DNA from: Agrypnia vestita
Taxonomy: Eukaryota > Arthropoda > Insecta > Trichoptera > Phryganeidae
Direction of reading: 5' to 3'
Assembly (NCBI GenBank): GCA_016648135.1
Contig: JADDOH010014801.1
Coordinates: 1 to 64,000 of the forward strand
DNA length: 64,000 nucleotides
Shown: positions 43,639-56,577 of the stretch, piece by piece
Layout of the letters: each line of letters begins with the position of its first letter
Position numbering within the stretch: position 1 is the first letter of the stretch
Made by a program: the position numbers and the translations under genes
The notes under the pieces: generated by a model
The model's database searches: none
The model's input: only the letters and a program-made list of their open reading frames with translations
What the model was told of the DNA's origin: nothing

Positions 43639-44724
43639 TTTATAATAGCAATTTTCTAACGCCCTATTTTTAACGCAGTTTAGAGAATATTATACCCGGA
43701 AAGTCTTTCAAATAATATAGGTATTCTATGTAAAAAAAAAAGTTCGTTCTATGAAAGTTTTTAATTACCTCCATAATATAAAATGTTCGTAACTCTGCAT
43801 TGATTTATAACTTGTTTTTGCTAGTCATTTAAATTAATTATCATTCATTTAACACGACACCTACAGCTGGCCACCTCTGCAGTGGAAACAAATGATGGTC
43901 CTCATATCTGGCATCAGTCCAACAATAGGACTGACCCAAGAGTGGCATTGACCCAAACCAGTGGACATGGCGATCGTGGACGGGTAACTACCAAGTATTT
44001 TTGGAAGGTCGTGAGAACCAGTGGATAATACTTTCGCATTAACTAATTACAAATATTTGCAAAACTATTCTTAATTAAACTGAATAGAAATTTATTGGGT
44101 AATTATTGTTAAATCATTTGATGGCGGAAACTTTTTCTAATGATGTTACATTAGTTCATGTTTACCTCGATATTATAGACATACTATCGATTCCGTTTAT
44201 TTCATATGTTAGATTTAACAAAAGACAATCAAAAATTTAATAAAAAATTGAACGACGTTTACTTTGACGAAAATCATTTTAATAAAAAAAAAATTCCACG
44301 TTTCGTTTTCCACAGATCGTTACTAGTACTACAAGAACCTTAAATCCACTTCCTAATTGTTACACTCATGAATGACTTAGATAAACGTATGCTTAAAGCT
44401 GTGTACAAATACTAAACATGCATTCTACAAGCTTTTTACTTTAAACCGGAACATAAGGAACTTTTAATGGAAGTTCATTGAAGCACTTTGCATTAATATA
44501 TGGTTAAAAAACAACAAAATATAGTTACTGCGACCTTATTGAGAAAAATCGTTGGTCAAATCGGGTCTGATTTAAAACAGAAGAGTGGACTTATACAAAT
44601 AATGATGGGACAAAATTGAATGCTAAGAAAAGTACGCGAATTTCGCTTTGTATGTGGAGTAATTAATATAAACATAAAAATCTCTGAAACACGGGATCAA
44701 TGTCATGTTCATATATACGTGTTT
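43639..44724. other. Spacer with one unclassified block
   Basis: Bases 43860-44030 are GC-richer (CAGCTGGCCACCTCTGCAG onward) but give no recognisable protein on either strand. The rest is AT-rich. Confidence 0.45.
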
Positions 44725-45721
44725 CACTCCCGTTCCGGAACGGGGTACAATTTAACCCCAGAATTTTTTTTTTTTAAATTATGAAATAAAAACGCTACAC
44801 TTTCCACTATTTTATATTTGAGAATAACACTACATATTTCGGAAACCTCCGTTTCCTTCCTCAGGTGAGTAAAGACTGAGGTACGTGGGAGTGGTTGTCT
44901 GATGTATGGGTTGTGGATTCAGTAGAAGTGGAGGGGATATCTAGGTGGGGATTGCGATATGACATATATAGGTTGGACAGGCAGATCAATAGAAACAAGA
45001 TTTAAAAACACAAAAGGTGCCTCACAAATCATAATTTTTCACAATATGCTAATCATATTATAGAAAATAACCACACATTCAACAATACAAAAGTGCACAT
45101 CCTACATAAACAGACATACGGCCTAAAACAACATAATTTTGAAACATTTGAAATTCATAAAAACCTAAACACAACAAATAACATAATCAATAATCTGATA
45201 CAACCCTTCACATCACCCCTTTTTACAATGTTCCCGATCTCCCACCACCTAGATACCCCCTCCACTTCTACTGAATCCACAACCCATAGATCAGACATTT
45301 AATTACTTGTCTTATTTTTAAAACTATTTAATAATTATTAATGATAACGAGCTGATTTTTTTGTAATCCTCATAAATATCCTAAAGAATACAACATCCAA
45401 ACAAAAATAAAATGATAATGTATAATAAGACAGCCATGTTTTTCCATAGACAATCGTCAATATTCTATACGATGCATTTACTGTCACGGCTTCTGCCAGT
45501 CGGACGCTTGTGATTCAAAAGACGTCAAAATACTACGATTTCTTATAAAATTATGGCAAATTTAGTAGAATCTATTTGCATTGTATAAGAAATGTAATTA
45601 AAAATATTATAGAACACTTTCAAACCAATGTACTTCATTAAAACAAAAATTTGACTGGGGTCCCATTAGTACCCCGCTTTGGCCCCCGATCTTATTTTCG
45701 ATTTCCCGGTACCCGAAGGTT
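44725..45721 (+). mobile_element. 'GGGGTACAA' repeat, copy split by an insertion
   Basis: Bases 44725-44759 match 13510-13544, and bases 45365-45721 match 13557-13936. About 605 bp absent from the other copy lie between. The two flanks are in register, so this is an insertion and not two fragments. Confidence 0.8.
44760..45364 (+). mobile_element. Penelope-like element fragment with GIY-YIG domain
   Basis: From 44962 the + strand reads TYIGWTGRSIETRFKNTKG, a GIY-YIG endonuclease signature with its Arg. After one frameshift NNHTFNNTKVHILHK and HNFETFEIHKNLN follow, matching the H and catalytic Glu region of the domain. This is the C-terminal domain of Penelope-like reverse transcriptases, which nicks target DNA. 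The RT itself is absent. A 52-bp inverted repeat (44897-44948 and 45245-45296, 50 of 52 matching) frames the domain. Upstream, TTTCGGAAACCTCCG and TTCCTTCCTCAGG resemble Penelope terminal-repeat text. Confidence 0.65.
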
Positions 45722-45839
45722 GATTGAAATTCACTATTTCTCTTCCGACCTGTTAAAGTCCACTGCACGACATATCCCTCAAACAATTTCTTCTCATCGC
45801 TCTGGTTCTGTTTTTTGCGTCGGATTTATCTCAACTATT

Positions 45840-46000
45840 TGTACAGTAGCCGGCAAACATCTTCAAATTTTACGGCGTAGTGGGGGGAAGTTTGCGCATA
45901 TACCAATCCACCAAAGAGACCCAAATTTTGTCTTCTGCGCATTCCCCCACTACGCTAAAGAATTTCAAGAAGTCAAGAAGAAGAAGCCGGCAACTGTACA
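45840..46000. mobile_element. Small MITE, 161 bp
   Basis: TGTACAGTAGCCGGCAA at 45840 mirrors GCCGGCAACTGTACA ending at 46000. The inner mirrored words are GCGTAGTGGGGG and CCCCCACTACGC. The right arm carries about 16 extra bases (AAGAAG repeats). Target duplication is not clear. Confidence 0.65.
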
Positions 46001-46038
46001 TGTCGTTAAGAACTTTTCCGAATTTGGTGTGAAAAAAC

Positions 46039-46564
46039 TAACCCATAAAAACCAAGTTTTTATTATACTCCCTTTCTTTGTAAAATATAACAACAATTAA
46101 AGACGAACTAAAACATATAACATAACACTAAACTTACAGTAATTTAATATATTTCTAAAATGTCAGATGTTTTGAGCTTTGATAAGACACTTCATGCTTT
46201 GAAGATTAAATTCTAAAAACATTTGTCAGTCAATTTAGACTTTCGAAATTCGTAGTGAAGTACCTATTATATATACCGACGGAGTAATTCAAATTTAGAA
46301 AATCGGGCCGCTGCGCCGTTGCTAGTAATCAAACTTTGGTAATGATTCCAATTTGAAGAAACCATTAAAATTTCTAAAAATCCGAATACATACTATAATT
46401 ATTAATTTTTTTAACGAAAATTTGATAGATCTTCTTAATCGTCGCCACGAGTCTACTTGCAAAGTTTCAGCTCGATTGGATCATGGGAAAAGGGTTAAAA
46501 ATCGATCCATAGTTTTTTCGACAAGCGAGCAGACGCCACGAGTTAAAAGAAAGGAAGTAAAAAA
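46039..46564 (+). mobile_element. 'ACTCCCTTT' element, copy B
   Basis: The first 230 bp are almost identical to copy A at 24831. The shared end includes CAAGTTTCAGCTCGATTGG and GCAGACGCCACGAG. The terminal AAAGGGAGT is decayed to AAAGGAAGT. Confidence 0.7.
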
Positions 46565-46565
46565 G

Positions 46566-46984
46566 TAACCCATAAGAACCAAGTTTTTATTATACTCCCT
46601 TTCTCATTTACTAGTTAAAACATTTTTTTTGCTTAACCTACGCGTTGGGCTTCGGTCGGGCGACGCTACAAAAGGGAGTAATAAAAAAATTCCAAAAATT
46701 CAAAATTATACTATAATCAGGTTTTGCGTCTACCAGACGCGTTGAAATATTTTCATACAACTTAATAAGTTATATGAAAAAACCATTCAAAATTTGAAAA
46801 ATCCAAAAATTTATTAATTTTTTTTAACGAAAATTTTATAGATCTTCTTGATCGTCGCCACAAGTCTGCTTGCAAAGTTTCAGCTCGATTGGATCACGGG
46901 AAAGGGGTTTAAAATGGATCCAAAGTTTTTTCGTCAGACAAGGAGACAAGCAGACGCCACGAGTTAATATAAAGGGAGTAAAAA
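46566..46984 (+). mobile_element. 'ACTCCCTTT' element, copy C, tandem to B
   Basis: It begins TAACCCATAAGAACCAAG directly after copy B and ends AATATAAAGGGAGTAAAAA. It has a different interior, including a nested ACTCCCTTT...AAAGGGAGT segment (46595-46680) with TACGCGTTGGGCTTCGGTC. Confidence 0.65.
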
Positions 46985-49900
46985 GTGCGAGTCATGTGGT
47001 TTTTTTTACTGCATTTTGAAGCATTCAGATATTTCAAATTATTTATGGTGGCCGAAGCCAATAAATAGTGTAATGTTGTGTTTAAATCTACGCAACCTTC
47101 GATGGCTATGACACACGCGTTGGTCCTCGCCGCCTCTCAGGAAACGGTTGGCCGTTGGAGGCCGCGTGCCTCGACTTCCGACGAGCCGGACAGCCTGACA
47201 CATAGCACATAGACAAACAATAGACGGATAACGCATACTAATAGACAAACGGCACACACAGGTCCCTTAAGTTCGTGACGAGGGATGAATTTAAAACAAT
47301 TAAACAATCGATTTGTTTGTGCTATTGTCTATCGTCGTATTTTACTTAATGCGGTTTTTAATAATAGCTCACCTATAGACACCATTTGTCTATCATTTTC
47401 ATTGTTTTGAAAAATATTGTCACTAGACTGTAGAACTAAAGAGTTACACATTATCGAGGATTTTCCAGAACTCTGGACATTTTACAGTAAATGGAAAATT
47501 ACTAGAAGATTTTATATGTCATATTGTGACTAAATTTAAAAAAAATAATCGTCTTTTAAACCATCTGCATGTGGGTTCATGAAATGTTTTATGAACACAG
47601 CACGCAAAAGCATTATGATTCACCCAAATCTATTACTATTATTAAGTGTCCTGTAATTTTTTTATAATAAAAAATATACATATGAGTCTAATTTAATAAA
47701 TTTAATAAATTATTCACCATTAAATTATAAAAACCTGATATTAATAATTAACATAAAAAATAATGATAAACAACTTTTTACGGCATGTTCCTCGATTTCA
47801 ACCCGAGTTTCTTGAGTTGGAACGGCTTTTTCATCTCGAGTTTTTTTCTTGAGGTTTTTTGGAGTTGCTGGCTCATCAATGTCTACTTTTTACTTTAAAT
47901 CACCACAAAAAAACCTGAGCCGTCAAATCTGGCGAAGGTGCTGGCCAATTTCAGTCTCAGCATGTCCGGATCACGCTGGTTGGAATTTTTTAAATTATTT
48001 CCAAAATAATCCTTTCTATTGCGCCACGTTTTGAAGAGTGTATCAATAAATATCACGTTTAAATAATTATGAAGTGTTTTTAATTATCTGTAAGTAAATT
48101 AAAAAAATAAAATTAAACTCATTGTAATAAAAACAAAACCGATGATTAATTTCGGAACACCTGTTTATTACCTACATATTATACGTCTTCCTGGTTCCAT
48201 ATATTGCATAACAACTGTTCCATATTTAGAGTTCCCTTTCAAGGCACAGGTATGCAATGTCAATGGACTGGCTGGGCTATAAGCATAGCATGCATAATCA
48301 ATGTGGTATAGTGCAATGCGTCTTAATATAAAATCTTGTGACTAGCGGTCATATTTACAATCTTAGATATGACCTTAGAACAGATTTCTATTCTCATATT
48401 CAAATTAAATTCAAAACCATGAAGGGGGAATACCATTTTCTTAAAGCTTGAGATCTTAAAAATGAAAATTTCAAGCAAAAATTAAAAAAATAACAAAGTT
48501 ATAGCTGATAATAATGGCATCGCAGGTAGTTGCCAATCGGGCTCTTTCATAATTGAAACGTTAGACTTGTTTCTATTATGTTTGTGAAGAATGCTTGATG
48601 ATATGGGAATCTTAAGCGAGGTTGAGGACTTATATTATGGACCTGGAATCGATGATTTTATGTAAGTTGAAAAATTGCGCGATTTATTCATTGCTCAATA
48701 TTAAAAAGCGTTTTACTCGAAACCATGTTTTGAAAATCGGAGACCAAAATATCTCGGCCAGCACTGAACCGATCAACTTAAAATTTTCTAGTGATTATAC
48801 TATACATAATTATCTAGTCTTTGTCTAGAGATTTTTTTAAGTGACTTTTTTATCGGCATAATAAACCCGAATTTTTCCCTAAAAAACGCTATTTTAAATT
48901 CAAACGTCTGTCATTTTGTCAAAAATCTATATTTTCAAAAACCCATATGTCAAAGACTAAATTATAGTGTTCATTTTGATAATCATTTTTTTTTATTCTG
49001 ATGATTACATATGAAATGGGAGTGGTCACCGCGGAGGACCTTTTTTTTTCGGCAGTCGACAGAACCCAAGAATTTTCCGCCAATGTTGAATATTTTTTAA
49101 TAAAATAATTATATATACTAAAATGTAATTTAACTTTCATGTAGAAATGATACCAACACCATAATTCATGTTTTTCACCAGATTTTCTGAAAAAAATTCA
49201 CAATAATCACTTTTTTTCGCGCTTCGTAGGTAGGTAGTCCCCTTAAGGAAGAGTCAATATATTATTATTATATATTTTTCGAATACGGAATAAGCACATT
49301 TTGTGTTTCTAACTGTAAGGGTATCGTCAATGATTACTATATACACATCGCTTTATCTAAATATGTACATAATTCTCTATGTATCATTCAATGTCACTAA
49401 CGCTCCTAAGACGCTAGATGGCCTTGTTCTCACAACCTTAACTCGCGCCCAGGTATATAGTAATAAAAGTGCGCTAGTATATTATATTATAATACAGTGA
49501 CTACACAAATCAACTAAAATAAATTCTTTAATAGTTAATTTAACATGTGTAAGTTGTGTACAAATTAATCGTATAAAAAAATGTTTCACTTTTAACCGCC
49601 GGCTACCGGGTGTCTAAATCCAATAAAAATGACTAACAAATACCAGTAAAAATATTATAATACAAGAACTACTATGTTTTCGATTTTTTCGATCGAACGG
49701 TTCGATCGACAAAATTTTACTGTACATAGTACGTGAAACAGTCGTGATACGTGGGTAATTAAATTATATAAAAACATATGTTTATAGTATTTTAGAAAAC
49801 TGACTATCGTACATATTTAAGAGTAGAAAGTTTTTTTATTGTTAATATTTTGTTAAAAATTAGTACATTTTCTCACAGGAAAACATATCGCGGTCTGAGT

Positions 49901-50854
49901 ACTTAATTGTTCTGAAATAAAATTTTACGGAAAAGCAAAAACAAAAATTCTTTGCTGTTCAAAATAAGGAACAGTTTGAACATTGAACTTGTGAATTCTT
50001 CAACAATAATATGTGTTGTCAGTCCTAATAGTACAAGTAAGCACGGATTATTTTAATAATAATACTTACGCAATAAAATGACTTCGTTCATCCCGGGTTC
50101 ATTTTATTTTGTATTTTTAAAAATGTAACTTGATGAAAAGAGATATCGTCGTATTAAAAAAATCCAGCAAGATATCGATTTGGTGAAAAATCTTTCGGAA
50201 AGTGCTGTTAGGACAAGTAACCACATATCCCACGATATACAGGGTTATCCCCCGGGGACATAGGAATCCCTCTTAGAACCTTTTTCCTTTTTTTCTTCCA
50301 CCTTTCTTTTTCCACCTTTCAAGAACACGGATCGTTTTGCGGTGCCTCTAAAAGGAATATGAATAATAGACCCATGGCTCCTAAGTCATCCAGATATTGG
50401 TCTCTTTCTGCCTATTAGGTCACCCAGAACTGGGAAAGCTAATGTTATGATGTAGGTCCTCATTGAAATTATTTCTGTGAGCTTTATTACAATTGTAAAA
50501 TTTAATGTGCCTTTGCACAACTCTATCAAATTTCTAGTATTTTGGCTGATGCTTATTTTTAAAATATAAATACATAGATAAATTTGCAAGAAAACTGATA
50601 GGTATTATAGTAAAAGTCCTTACGTTTTCAATACGAATTACACTGATACATACATAATTCTGATTTTGTTATGAGGATAGGTTCTTGGTATAGAAACTTC
50701 ATATCGGAATATGACGATATATGAAAATAAACATATTTTTCTGAATTTTTCAGCTTATATTATTATTATAAACGTGTTAGTATTATTAACCGAAATTGGT
50801 AAAAGTATTTTTTGCTAGTATTTTACATTGCTTTAATATTTTTATTTAAATAGT
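46985..50854. other. Long spacer, nothing firmly recognised
   Basis: Bases 47050-47270 are CpG-richer (CCTCGACTTCCGACGAGCC) with repeated ATAGACAAAC words. Bases 48640-49050 have text such as ATATCTCGGCCAGCACTG and GTGGTCACCGCGGAGGACC that may belong to an unidentified repeat. CAGGGTTATCCCCCGGGG at 50239 is not a foldback end. No gene could be supported. Confidence 0.45.
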
Positions 50855-51007
50855 GGTGCGAACACGGAATGCGTGTCGCATCAATATTCCTACTATTGTC
50901 AAAATAATCTAAACGCTTGTGCTATGAGAATAGGACTCACTTGCTGTGTACTTGAATGGGGCAGACCGCTAGGCGAGCGTCATGACCACTACACCAGCAA
51001 GCTACTC
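50855..51007 (-). mobile_element. tRNA-derived SINE, copy 3
   Basis: On the minus strand: GAGTAGCTTGCTGGTGTAG, TGGTCATGACGCTCGCC, then CTATTCTCATAGCACAAGC and a 3' end reading GCGACACGCATTCCGTG. The B-box segment is shortened. Confidence 0.7.
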
Positions 51008-52059
51008 AATTGTATTTCTATCAATATTCATGTATTTAATCATTACAAACTATCTTATTTAGCATGTCTAAATTATGTGTAATGTTAAAATATAGTGAAT
51101 ACCTAGAATAAAATATTCTTTTGATAGTAACTAGTGATTCATAATTTAAAAATTTAAAGTTGGTTTTCAAGCTGAGAAGGGCGTAGTCCATCAAACCTAC
51201 AATAGTTTTATTGTTCTGCATTTGAAATCGTTGTAAGATACGTTTTCACTTTTTACTCTTCTTTTTCTTCCGATCTGCGCCCAGTATTGAATGAAAGCCA
51301 CCTTTTTAACAGCCTTATTGCAGATTTTTTAAAAATCTATCTTACGATTTACTTGCAGCTATGGCTGTCAACTTATCTGACATAACTAACTGCCGCTCCT
51401 TATAAAACGGTATTTACACTATTTACCCTAGTAATAGATAAAAAAATTCACTTTGGCTAAACTATTGTCATACAACGGACCCTACGAGACACATTTGGGT
51501 TTTCTTATAGAAATTTATGTTGAATAAATGAGCACAGACAGACAAATATAGAAACCTTTAATAAAAAATCTGAAAACATAATCGATAAGTTAAGTACGTA
51601 GTGAAATAACAACATTGACGACATCCGTAGGTGTCAATTTAAAGCTGACCTCTTTTTAAGATTGATTGTTTTCTGTGTATGCAAATTTATTTATTATAAA
51701 TACTTTTTTACAATTTGGAATTAACCATATTAAAACTGGACCTAGAATTGAATAAAGTGCTGCACCAGTGATGTCCCTCAACAAAATTATCAATCGATAC
51801 GCTAATTGGATCAATAAATTAATCGTAAAGTAACTTCTTATCGTAAAGATAACCTGTTTATAAATATAGGACAAGGGTAAAAAGACACCTTAACCACTGT
51901 TGCAGGCGTTATAAATTCTTTTCGCCGCCTTGAGAAGGATCCAAATATCGCAAAGATTTCGTCATAAAGAAAACGACATATTATTACTGCCTCCACGGTT
52001 GATTTTTAATTGTATCATTTTCAACAACTAACCGTTTGCCATTAAATTTACCAACAGGT
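51008..52059. other. Spacer, nothing recognised
   Basis: AT-rich, no supported frame. Confidence 0.5.
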
Positions 52060-52400
52060 TACAAAACGAATAGCGCGAACCGCTGAGAAGCCATACGGTA
52101 CGCTTGCGTTAAACGGTTCCTGCCTGCTGATGTACCTGCTGAAGAAGCAACGGAAGACTGGTTTCACTTGCACTGGGTCTATTATCGAATAACAATATTG
52201 ACGTAACCTTTGGGTAGACATGAGCGGCTAGCGTGCTGTAAGGTTTGGTCACTGAAGCGCAACTGACAGCAGCTGACAGTTATTGGACTTTAAGCAGGCC
52301 ACGCCATAGAAAGTGACGGACGAGCACCTAATACTAAAATGATCAAATTGCGAAACCACCACACGCCGGATCTGAGCGTTCGGAATATGAAACTCAGTAC
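52060..52400. other. GC-richer unclassified block
   Basis: The + strand gives a short open stretch at about 52089-52205 (IRYACVKRFLPADVPAEE, then DWFHLHWVYYR) with balanced composition. It has no ATG or splice support. It could be an exon-like relic or transposon text. Confidence 0.25.
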
Positions 52401-52530
52401 AACAACATTTAGAACTTTAGAATTTAGTTTTTAAAAGCAAGGTTTGAAATTTTTAAGGGCGATCTATGCAATTTTGATTGGTAGTTATATTTTAATCAGT
52501 AGTTACGTATTTCCTTTAATTCTTTCTACG

Positions 52531-52727
52531 TTTTGTTGTAGAATAGTGGATAAAATGTTATACTAGTGATATTAACGTTTGCAAGAAGTTTTGTAGTTGT
52601 AGAATAGTGTATAAAATGTTGTACTAGACTATATAAAATGTTAAATAGAACAGTGTATAATATGGTAGTTGAATAGTGTATAAAATGTTATACTAGTGAT
52701 ATTAAGAATGTTTGCGAGAAGTCTATA
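52531..52727 (+). repeat. Local tandem repeat, three uneven units
   Basis: TAGAATAGTGTATAAAATGTT-type words recur at about 52541, 52599 and 52674 (each shorter than the full unit). The first and third are followed by ATACTAGTGATATTAA and a TTTGC-AGAAGT word. Unit length varies from about 60 to 75 bp. Confidence 0.7.
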
Positions 52728-52759
52728 TGTTTTGACGTCTTTTAATACAACATTTTTTG

Positions 52760-53040
52760 TTACTTAAATACATACATACATAAACATACATAAACATAAT
52801 ATGTCCAATTCGTCAAGTCGTCTCGTAGTCGAGGATCCCCCCTCGCCTTCCATTTACCATTCATATCTCCATCGGCGGTGCGACCTCCTGTGTGAGTGAG
52901 AACAGGGCAATTCTAGAGACACAGGTTCTCCCACAAACATCGAAGGTTAAATTGTGTCTCCGTTGGTCCCAAAGGACGACAACTTCTGTTTAGGGATTTT
53001 GCTGTCGCTGTACCATTCGCTCTATGCCACGATGTAGGTA
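52760..53040 (-). mobile_element. Truncated retroposon 3' end, tentative
   Basis: On the minus strand a GC-richer body (GTCGTCCTTTGGGACC, GGAGAACCTGTGTCTC) leads to TATGTTTATGTATGTTTATG and a TATGTATG tail at 52765-52800. A short-motif tail fits a LINE or SINE 3' end. The body gives no clear domain. Confidence 0.35.
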
Positions 53041-54599
53041 TATAATGTATCAATTAAGTAGTTATACATAAAGTATCGTATACCGTGCCACAAAATAGGC
53101 AATTATTTCTATCAATATACATACTTCTTTAAACTATGACTTAAATTCTTCAATAATGGGAATATGATTTTGTGGTGAAATTTTTAATATAAATAATGAT
53201 AATTTATTTACACTAATTGAAAATACCAACATGTTTCGGCAATGAACATATTACATGATACAACAATGATACAAAGTATATTCTTATTAATTATATTAAT
53301 AAAAACTTAGTTTTAATTAATTCATGAAAATAATTATTTTAATACAATGAGTTAAAGGTAGACAATAGAATAAACTAACAGAAAAAAATTATTACTGAAA
53401 AATTAAAAAAAATAATTTAATAACAATAAAAATACAATATTATTGTTTTTAAATAAAAAATGTGTATTTAATAAAATATTACCGTTTTAAATTGTGTCCA
53501 TCACAGGTATAATTAATTCTCAGCTGAATGCAAATCGAGAACACATTTTCATAATTTTATTTCTACCAATTTCTTATGTGAAATATTCAAATTTTTATGA
53601 TTATTTCAACGAATCATAGTTTTTAATTAGTCCCATAATTAAATTATGAAGTATTAAGATTTATACTTAAAAATCTGAGTGACAAACTGAATTATTTTGT
53701 AATGTAATAAATTTTCAAATCATATGTACTTAAAAATAAACAAATATTTCAATATAATATACAAGCTTTCATTGTAAAATGTTGAAACCTTATGTTTAAA
53801 AACAGAGTTGCTAATTTCAATCCTAATTCACGCACTGTTGACTGCGGCGTGTATCCTCTCTCGTTAAGGTACGCTGTAACCAGTCATTTGTCAGGTATTA
53901 TTTAAAAGGATATCCGCTAATTGGATATAGGAATGTATGTCTTCTTGCGTTGATAAATTACAACTTGTCTCTGTCTAATAATATGTGCTCCACATCACAG
54001 TTTATTAATTATTAATTTTATACACATTTTATTAATTAATATTTTACGTGAATGGACTATCAGCTCACCGGCTAATTCATTGTAATATATCACCGTATAT
54101 TATATCTGCATAACATTTACGAAACAAAATAGGTACCTTTAAATGTAAAAAAATATATAGATGGATAGTCGTCGAACCAACAGTCATCCAGTTGTACCCA
54201 TAAATAAATAAGTGACCGACAATTCGCCCTCTGGATTTGATAAAATTAAATGACTTTACGAAATTAAGCAAAAATACGTGATAGAAAATAACAATAGACA
54301 GATAAAAGTGGAAGACATTTAGGAAATCTTCATCCAGCACGGACTGATTATAGTAATGATGATGAAAGTAATGATGGCTAGCAAATATTCTGTTAGAATT
54401 TTTTTGCATTGTTAGTATTTTTTGTTCATATATTTTTACTGTAGAGACATAGGTTACCTATGGGTCCTTTTACCCTAGATATAATTATTTAATTATATTA
54501 TTACACGTATAAAAAATACTTTCAAGTCATAGCAAAAAGATGAAAAAATCCGTAAAATTACATCTAGAGCATAGTAATATATGAAAGTAGTGATTCGGA
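53041..54599. other. AT-rich spacer, nothing recognised
   Basis: Frames are short or AT-rich in content. The minus-strand 110-codon frame at 54077-54409 is Phe/Tyr/His-rich and unconvincing. Confidence 0.5.
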
Positions 54600-54970
54600 G
54601 AATTGAACAGAAAAATAGATAGAAAAGAAAGGTTGGAAGCGCTTGATATGTGGTATGGAGAAGGCTGGAAATAATAAGCTATACTGAAAGAAATAAAAAT
54701 GAAGATATTTTGAGGAGAGTGCGAGAAAAGATGTCCTTATTAGACATCGTCAACAATCGAAGGAATCGATGTAACAGGACACATTTTTAGACACAACGCA
54801 TCCCCCACAAACATACGTTCAAAGAAGAAGGCAGGAATCTATAAATGCATCCACCAAATAATGAGCAATGGGCACGCAGATATCTAGAAACAACTTTTGG
54901 ACTAGGACAGAGTCATGTGACGAATATAACATCGACAAAAACGCACAACTCAAATATAAAAGAAGAAGAA
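54600..54970 (+). pseudogene. LINE (RTE-like) pol C-terminal remnant
   Basis: With frame changes the + strand reads RLEALDMWYGE, YTERNKNEDILRRVREKM, SLLDIVNNRRN and GHIFRHNASP. This matches the 'KRLEAFEMWxYRRML...VTNxEVLRRV...GHxxRH' segment of RTE-like polymerases. Several stops and shifts show it is old. Confidence 0.6.
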
Positions 54971-55887
54971 AAAAATTAATCGTGTTTTTAAAGCATCTTA
55001 AAAAAGATAAAAAAGGTTAAAAAAGCATTAAAAGACAGTCAAAAATACATGGTAAAACAATAGATGTATAAAAATATAATCGATAGTCGCCCACTTATAT
55101 TAATGCACTTATTCCACAATGCAAGTCAGTTTTCAAAGATGAATTTGCTCAGAGTAAGATAATCTAGCTCTGCAATTTGGCTTCAGCGAACAGAGATCAA
55201 ATTTATTGTTCGTTTGATTTTCAAATAAAATTGATCTCGAAGGTGAGTTTTTCATATTTCATGTGACATGAAAATAATATTAACTATTACTATTGGCGAC
55301 AAACCTGAAAAGTCGATTAATAGGTTGATTTATTGAATATTAATTAAACAAAATTTGCGACAATTCTCCGGAAGTCGCCAACGTAGTTAGGGTCCTTAGA
55401 AATAGAAGTAAACACTATTGTTTTTACTAGTTGTCTCCATCAAAATTTATGTTGGTTTTAGTAAAATACGTTATGGTAAATAAATGACATTAACATCATT
55501 TTTTTTCTTTTAACTATTAATCCAAAAGAGATCTGAATCAGACATTTGTCAAAAAATGCACATAAAAAATTCAACGTTTAACTCCTCAACCATTTTAAAG
55601 ATGTCTTCAAGCTTGTTTCAAGTTGTGTTTACGAGCTAGGTACTATTTGTGTTGGCCTTTACTGTTAAATATAAATCCCGCTCTCATAAGTTTATCAAGT
55701 ATGAAAATATACTTCATTATTTCAATTTTTTTTTACTAGATCAAAGCTCTTTAAGACTTGCTAACGGGACTGAACTCCTCTGAAAACATTAGCCCTAAAG
55801 GCTGTCGTTCTATAACCGATCATTTAAAACATCAATTGCATTTCACTACGATATTTAATTTTAAAAATTATTTATAACCGTTAACAA
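54971..55887. other. AT-rich spacer, nothing recognised
   Basis: No gene seen. Confidence 0.5.
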
Positions 55888-56121
55888 TCCCGGTTATAAT
55901 AATTTCGTTGTCTTTCCGTCCCTCTGCCTATCTGTAACGTCCGTAATTTTTTTCGAATTCATGGATAAAAAACGAATGTTAGACGGCTGAAGATAGGGTT
56001 TAAACCCCGGGTCAGCAAACCCAAACCGGACGCAACTAAACGATGTTGCTACTGCCGAGCCTGCATTGCCCGTTAAAAATACAGTACATACAGGAAATAG
56101 CAAAGACGCGAACCATTTGTA
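55888..56121 (+). repeat. GTCTGTCC repeat family, long copy 2
   Basis: It starts ATAATTTCGTTGTCTTTCC and CTGTAACGTCCGTAATTTT, runs through TTTAAACCCCGGGTCAGC and GCCTGCATTGCCCGTT, and ends AAGACGCGAACCATTTG. It is collinear with 41884-42112. Confidence 0.7.
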
Positions 56122-56214
56122 CCTATAAAAAGATTATAGGGCACAAAATATATTTTCTAAAATATTTATTCTTTACACTGGCTTAATAAACATTTTTTTG
56201 AGACCAGTGACATC

Positions 56215-56282
56215 TCCGATATGGTGTAGTGACTAGGATGCCTGACTCCCAGGAGACTCGAGTTTGATTCCCGGTACCGGAA
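56215..56282 (+). repeat. tRNA-Glu-like pseudogene
   Basis: TCCGATATGGTGTAGTGAC and TTTGATTCCCGGTACCGGA match the two ends of an insect glutamate tRNA. The acceptor stem has one mismatch. The anticodon arm is about 3 bases short (CCTGACTCCCAGG) and the T stem has mismatches, so it is not a working tRNA gene. No SINE body follows. Confidence 0.6.
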
Positions 56283-56577
56283 TATACTTTTCTTATTTTA
56301 TCTTTGATTTTATTTTGATATCTATTTTATTTATAATATTAATTATTTAATTGTGTTGTCGCTAGAGTGATATTGTCATCAAAGGACAGTGTCGCGTTTA
56401 GCTGTACGCATTATCGCCAGAGTTTAAATTCATCATTCACTGCCGGCAGGGGAAATAAAAAAAAAAATCAAATATTTTGATAAAAGTCATTATTATTATT
56501 TCTGTATAAATACTTATCCTTTAGGAATCGGCATGTAAAAGTACCGTCATATTGACAGGTTACAGCTAGTTATTATA

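Noticed and set aside
50239..50256. Possible foldback end (CAGGGTTAT)
   Set aside because: The match stops after the first nine or so bases and no mirrored end or arm text follows.
55894..56103. Minus-strand 69-codon open frame
   Set aside because: It lies wholly inside the GTCTGTCC repeat copy. The collinear copy at 41884 does not keep the frame.
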